Notes under the pieces: generated by a model
Databases searched by the model: none
Seen by the model: the letters and a program-made list of their open reading frames with translations, nothing else
What the model was told of the DNA's origin: nothing
Made by a program: the position numbers and the translations under genes
Shown: positions 60,189-64,000 of the stretch, one piece after another
Layout: every line of letters begins with the position of its first letter
Numbering within the stretch: position 1 is the first letter of the stretch
Assembly: GCA_000827205.1 (NCBI GenBank)
Contig: KN832563.1
Span: 1,002,863-1,066,862, forward strand
From: Plicaturopsis crispa FD-325 SS-3
Taxonomy: Eukaryota; Basidiomycota; Agaricomycetes; Amylocorticiales; Amylocorticiaceae
Direction of reading: 5' to 3'
Length of the DNA: 64,000 nt

Positions 60189-61380
60189 TTATTGTTGCTC
60201 GCTCGAACTCGGACGCTGCGAATGATACAGGTTTCGTTCGGTGGTTAAATCGCGTCCCCAGCCTTGGATTTCCGGATGCCGTATGTTTGGTAGACTGCTG
60301 TCGAAAAATGGCTGTAGAGTTTGCGCGCCTTCGTTGCGTTCGTATTCGAATGCTGGGAGGCGAGGGTCATTGTTAGCGGGTCAATCAAGATGTTGTACTC
60401 CTCACCTTGCGCAGCCATCTCAAAGCGATCGAGATCTACAGTGTGATTTAGCAGGAGGACCGGCGCGTAGAAAGATCGTGTCGGCTGGACTTACCTTTGA
60501 CAAACCGCGCCTCGTCTGTCTGTCCGGCTTCGTACTCCTGCACAGGTTGACGGTGTCAGCGCGAGCGGTTCAGGACGAAAGCTCCAGATCGCAGTGCTCC
60601 TACTGACACCCCAAAGTGCTTTTATCTTTTGTGCGGCTGGACTATCATGCAGCATCTCGCTGACAAAATTATGCATGGCATCCTATCGAATGGCGGAGGA
60701 CGGCAACAGTCAAGAGCCGGTTTGATTCCAGAGAAATACTGGCAGGACGTACCGCTTCCAGGCGTTGTTTTTCCGATTTCGGGATACCTTCCCGGGGCGC
60801 TATGTCCCCCACTGGTAGAGGAGCAACTGTCAAACCCGACGACAGGACACGAGGGAGCATATATGCATACCTTGGGCCTCAGCGAGGTCGTGTACTAAGG
60901 CCATCATGACGCATCTGCGACCAGACTGTGTCAGTAAACCGTCTTAACCGACGAACTCAACGAACCCGCCTGGACACGTCGAGTTTGGCGTCGGTTGTGC
61001 ACATCGCAAGGACCGCCATCCTGTACATGTGGTCCGAGATACTGTGGCCAACGTCAAGTGTTCAGCACATCACAGCTGGTCTGCTCCGAAGGTATTGACC
61101 TCTCAGGATTGGATATCTGACGATCGTTAAGTCCCGTTAGTCAGTCAGTCATTTTGATAGAGTAGCAAAGACAGGCTTGCCTTATGGTCAACCCATCCGG
61201 TCCGCTTTTGCGTCTGTCACCGTATTCTTGACATAAATCGCTGCCTGGCGTATATTCATAGCGGCTTACCTTCAGCCTCTCGATGATATGGAAGAAGGCA
61301 AGCCTGTCAGCTGATGTATCGCCGGACGATACGTATGGCGGCGGGAAGGTGCGTTTCGAAGTGGGCTCGGGGTGCTGCAT
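60189..61380 (-). CDS. HD-domain 5'-nucleotidase (HDDC2/Ygk1-like)
   Basis: Predicted metal-dependent deoxyribonucleoside 5'-monophosphatase, like yeast YGK1/YBR242W and human HDDC2. Ten small exons: 61270-61380, 61181-61213, 61100-61116, 60970-61041, 60871-60914, 60753-60811, 60608-60682, 60495-60537, 60406-60435, 60189-60352, giving 215 aa. The HD metal site is ISDHMYRMAVLAM and MMALVHDLAEAQVGDIAP; further signatures are RLAFFHIIERLK, GIPKSEKQRLEA, KDLDRFEMAAQAFEYE and LQPFFDSSLPNIRHPEIQGW. No single exon exceeds 55 codons, so the gene is easy to miss. Two introns appear to start with GC: 61117-61180 (GCAAGC) and 60915-60969 (GCGGGT). The second could instead use GTGTCC at exon 4's end, with a slightly different join. 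Confidence 0.88.
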
Positions 61381-61807
61381 CTCTTTTCGACGTTGCTTAC
61401 TAGACGCAACCTGCAAAAAAAACACGTCGATATCGCCGCGACACGACGTAGCATATCCGACACTTAAACGTTGAACTCACCGTCAGCCTGGGGTATTGCC
61501 GTGATACGACACAGAAAGTGTACGTTGTCTCAACGTACCAGAGGAAGTCCTACCGAAGAGGCAACGGTACCCAGGACTCAACTGGGGCAAGACAGGGCAG
61601 TTTGAAACTCACAAAGTTCACTTAAGCAACCATACGAATATGCCCAGATAGAAATCTTCATGCATAGAGCATTTGGGATTGGACACGAACAATTGTAGGG
61701 AGAATTGTTTGTGGAATCTAATGCTACAATGTGGGACAAATGAAGGTTTGGAAAAAGCCACACTAGAGTCCTTTCCGCAGAGCCAAAGCTAAATCTTTCC
61801 GAAAAAT
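61381..61807. other. Intergenic
   Basis: 5' flank of the HD-domain gene and 3' flank of the Ala/Ser-rich gene. No gene seen. Confidence 0.45.
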
Positions 61808-62966
61808 CTAATCGAGGCGGTTGAGAGCACGGCGAGCACGGAGAATGGACCTAAACAATGACGGTCAGCTACTTGAAGGATGCACGGAGGACGAGGAAAC
61901 ATACCGGAGCGAGCCGGCCGTGCGGGCCTGTTTGCCAGATGCAGATGCACCAGAGCCGCTGCTAGCAGCGACACCAGATGCACCGCTTGCGCCAGATGCG
62001 GCCTTGCTGGCGGTCTTACCACCAGCAAGGGCATCAGCACCAGCGCCGCTCACGTTGGGCGAGCCACCAGTTGCAGAGTCGGTCGACCCAACGGCGGAGC
62101 TAGCGTTCTTCGATTTGCCGCTGGCGCCAGTCGCAGCACCAGTCGAGTTGGACGCGCCAGACGCAGCAGCGACACCGGTGCTATTCGCTGCACCGGCGGC
62201 ACCAGATACGTCGGCGACACCAGTGCTGTTCGATGCGCCGGCAGCACCGGATGCGTCGGCGACACCAGTGCTGTTGGCCGCAGATGCCGTAGCGTTAGAG
62301 GCAGCCGCACCGGCCGCACCACCGGCCGCGGCCGCGGCAGCAGCAGCCTTGGCTTTCGCAGCCTTGGCCGCCTTAGCCTTCTTTCCCTTGGCCTTCTTCG
62401 CAGCGGCTCCGGCCTTAGCAGCACCAGAGCCACCGGCAGCAGCAGCAGCTGCGTTGCCACCCTTTGCCTTGGCACCAGTGGCCGCTGCGGCATCCGCAGT
62501 GACGGTCACAGTGACGGTGGCAGCAGCACCTGCAGCCTGAAAGAAATGTCGGATATTAATAAATAATACTGGCTCGGACAGAGAGGAACTCACAGCATCG
62601 GTGGAGCTAGAGTTGGAGGCGCCGCTTACATCGCTCGAGTTGGAGGCACCGCTTGCATCGCTCGAGTTAGCGGAAACGATGCTGGAGTTGGAACTCCCTG
62701 CAGCGCCAGAGGCATCGACGCTCGAGGAGTTGGAGGCCGAAGCAACTCCGCTCGAGGCGTTGACACTGCTGGAGTTAGATGCCGCGCTGGATGCGCCGGC
62801 ATTCTTGGAGGACGAACGGGCCTACACACAACCAGTTCAATGATTATCCGGAGTGAATTTGGGACTGTGGGCATACCATGAGAGAGTATTCCACGGGCCT
62901 CGGGGCCGCGACAGCAGAGCCCGCGAGGGCAGCAGCGAGAGGAAGGAGAGCGAATTTGAACAACAT
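61808..62966 (-). CDS. Secreted Ala/Ser/Gly-rich low-complexity protein
   Basis: Exons 62877-62966, 62594-62821, 61905-62536, 61808-61850 encode 330 aa. I do not recognise a family. A clear signal peptide (MLFKFALLPLAAALAGSAVA) is followed by APRPVEYSLM. Residues ~31-106 are built of Ser/Asn/Ala units with many N-S-S sites. A short VTVTVTAD strand leads into a Lys/Ala segment (AAKKAKGKKAKAAKAAKAKA, ~145-175) resembling histone H1 tails. Then comes a series of repeats of the type NSTGVADASGAAGAS (~190-245) with N-S-T sites, and a Ser/Gly/Ala tail ending in the basic SILRARRALNRLD. Many potential glycosylation sites suggest a cell-wall or extracellular glycoprotein, but there is no GPI-type hydrophobic end. 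The last small exon is the least certain part. Confidence 0.75.
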
Positions 62967-63192
62967 GACGTTAATGAGGTGCTCGAAAGAAAGTCGGGGA
63001 CGCTAAAGGCAAGATTTGGAGAGCCGAAAAGGTTGGCCGTGCACTGCACGAAAAAAGGACTGAAGTTGAAGTTGCGAGTGAGGAACCTCTGGGCTGAATG
63101 AAGGGAAAGAAAGTCGATCACGGATCGACGAAAAGAGTTGTGGAATGAAGGACCAAGGGCGGGCGATGGGAATTGGGTATCGCTCCTGGGCC

Positions 63193-63199
63193 CTTATAT
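63193..63199 (-). promoter_or_regulatory. TATA box candidate of the Ala/Ser-rich gene
   Basis: TATATAA on the minus strand, about 227 bases before the start codon at 62966. A leader of roughly 190-200 bases would follow. It is the clearest TATA element in this flank but is unsupported by expression data. Confidence 0.35.
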
Positions 63200-63210
63200 A
63201 CGTCGGAAGC

Positions 63211-63238
63211 GGGGCACCAGGGGGCACCAGGGGGCACC
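63211..63238 (+). repeat. Short tandem repeat, GGGGCACCA-type unit
   Basis: About three copies of a 9-10 base unit (GGGGCACCAG) lie just upstream of the TATA candidate. Probably a small minisatellite. Confidence 0.7.
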
Positions 63239-64000
63239 TTACATGAGCACAACACTCGTCTCAAAGGGTCCAGCGAACTTCTATAATCTTTGATCGTGAG
63301 CAGTCTCGTTAGCAGTCTGGAGGGAATCACGTACTTATTCTTGGAGCTCAGCGCTCAGCTCCACAATTCCTGTTGTGCTTCCCCAGACATTCGCAGGATG
63401 CCTTGCCAACCGGACAACTGTGCACTAATCCGTATCTCGTCTTTGCCAGCGATATGACCTGCGCGCTGTTCCCTGCTGTTCCTCTTGACGACGAGCGCGC
63501 ATGGGCCCTGGGCTCGTGGAGTATCGCCGGTTTACAGCGCCACGACACATCGTCATCGGAGAAGTAGGTGGGCCCACGGTGATATCTTGCTGATATCTAT
63601 TATTATAGGGCAAGACATGTCGGCGTCCGCTGTCGGTACCGACGCCGCCAACGCTTCAAGCTTCAAATGCGTTGATTAGTTGTCCTGCACATCTGGGTAT
63701 CCACACCAATGTGGTTCAGCGCCGGGACCACGCTGCAAGCTGCAGTAGATGCGCACTCTTTTCTTGTGCCCACGCTCGTCTCGGACAATGGTCGTACGAA
63801 TCCACCTTCCATTCCTTGACGGTGAAGTGGCCTCCGGGGGTATGCCTTGTGCTGGAACTCTGTGATGAATGTTTGCATGATCATGATCATAAACCTGTGA
63901 TATTTCACAAAGATGTGATCCACGTATGTACTGTACCTTTCGCGTTCTTTTGGTCGTTGACAAGTCGTCGAACTTGGAATATAGCACGTACAGTCCGCAT

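Larger units (their letters stand above)
62967..64000. other. Promoter of the secreted-protein gene and unresolved window end
   Basis: The left part is the leader and promoter of the Ala/Ser-rich gene, with a short tandem repeat of GGGGCACCA units (about three copies, 63211-63238). From about 63660 to the window end, the minus strand has open stretches with possible splice sites that might be terminal exons of a gene beyond the edge. I could not assemble a convincing protein. Confidence 0.35.

Noticed and set aside
61821-62593. Long open frames (228-242 codons) on both strands and in several frames
   Set aside because: The GC-rich repetitive coding sequence of the Ala/Ser/Gly-rich gene keeps other frames open. 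Only the minus frame has a signal peptide exon, good splice signals and ordered repeats.
1-64000. tRNA, rRNA, CRISPR, transposon, LTR or virus-like elements
   Set aside because: I scanned for cloverleaf-like genes, repeat-spacer arrays, terminal repeats and transposase, reverse transcriptase or capsid-like protein motifs and saw none. A covariance-model or repeat search could still find short ones.

Overview
This is a 64 kb piece of nuclear DNA from a filamentous basidiomycete, most likely a mushroom-forming agaricomycete. Almost every gene is cut by many introns of about 50-70 nt with GTRNGT donors and YAG acceptors. Several families (a BTB protein, an AusD-like methyltransferase, a Zn2Cys6 factor with the fungal MHR region) are typical of that group. 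I see 27 protein-coding genes and one decayed gene copy, packed on both strands. I saw no rRNA, tRNA, CRISPR, transposon or virus-like element. Exon boundaries were worked out by hand from splice signals, reading phase and family resemblance; in nearly every gene the exon lengths add up to an intact frame.

Layout. 0.8-2.6 kb: SLC35F-type transporter (-). 3.0-9.5 kb: a carboxypeptidase S (M20) group with an inverted truncated copy (-) and two complete tandem genes (+). 10.1-14.3 kb: symplekin/PTA1 (-), then VMA10 (+). 15.2-18.1 kb: Zn2Cys6 factor (-). 19.0-20.8 kb: ribosomal proteins P2 (-) and S15 (+), head to head. 21.2-24.0 kb: methyltransferase (+), Bet1/Sft1-type SNARE (-), small membrane protein (-). 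25.3-29.9 kb: LIM-RhoGAP (+). 30.4-31.9 kb: BTB protein (-) and DASH subunit HSK3 (+). 33.5-34.8 kb: GATA factor (+). 35.3-39.0 kb: F-BAR/DEP/RhoGAP protein (-). 39.3-41 kb: twin CX9C protein (+) and a coiled-coil protein (-). 41.6-45.8 kb: aromatic-acid-exporter-like membrane protein (+). 46.0-48.3 kb: dienelactone hydrolase (-) and RPL43 (+). 48.7-55.6 kb: ubiquitin protease (-) and CCZ1 (+). 55.7-57.4 kb: ZC3H3-like CCCH protein (+). 57.9-61.4 kb: ADE16 (+) and an HD-domain nucleotidase (-). 61.8-63.0 kb: secreted Ala/Ser/Gly-rich protein (-).

Most genes are housekeeping: translation, mRNA 3'-end formation and export, vacuole function (CPS1, V-ATPase G, CCZ1), Rho signalling, ubiquitin removal and purine synthesis. 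They do not form one pathway, and I found no convincing new multi-gene system. The points most worth a second look are the inverted CPS1 copy whose introns nearly match those of its neighbour, the missing arginine finger in the F-BAR/DEP/RhoGAP protein, the repeat-built secreted protein with a Lys/Ala core, and several odd splicing layouts: introns directly after ATG, 9-17 nt exons, GC-AG introns and in-frame intron-like segments.
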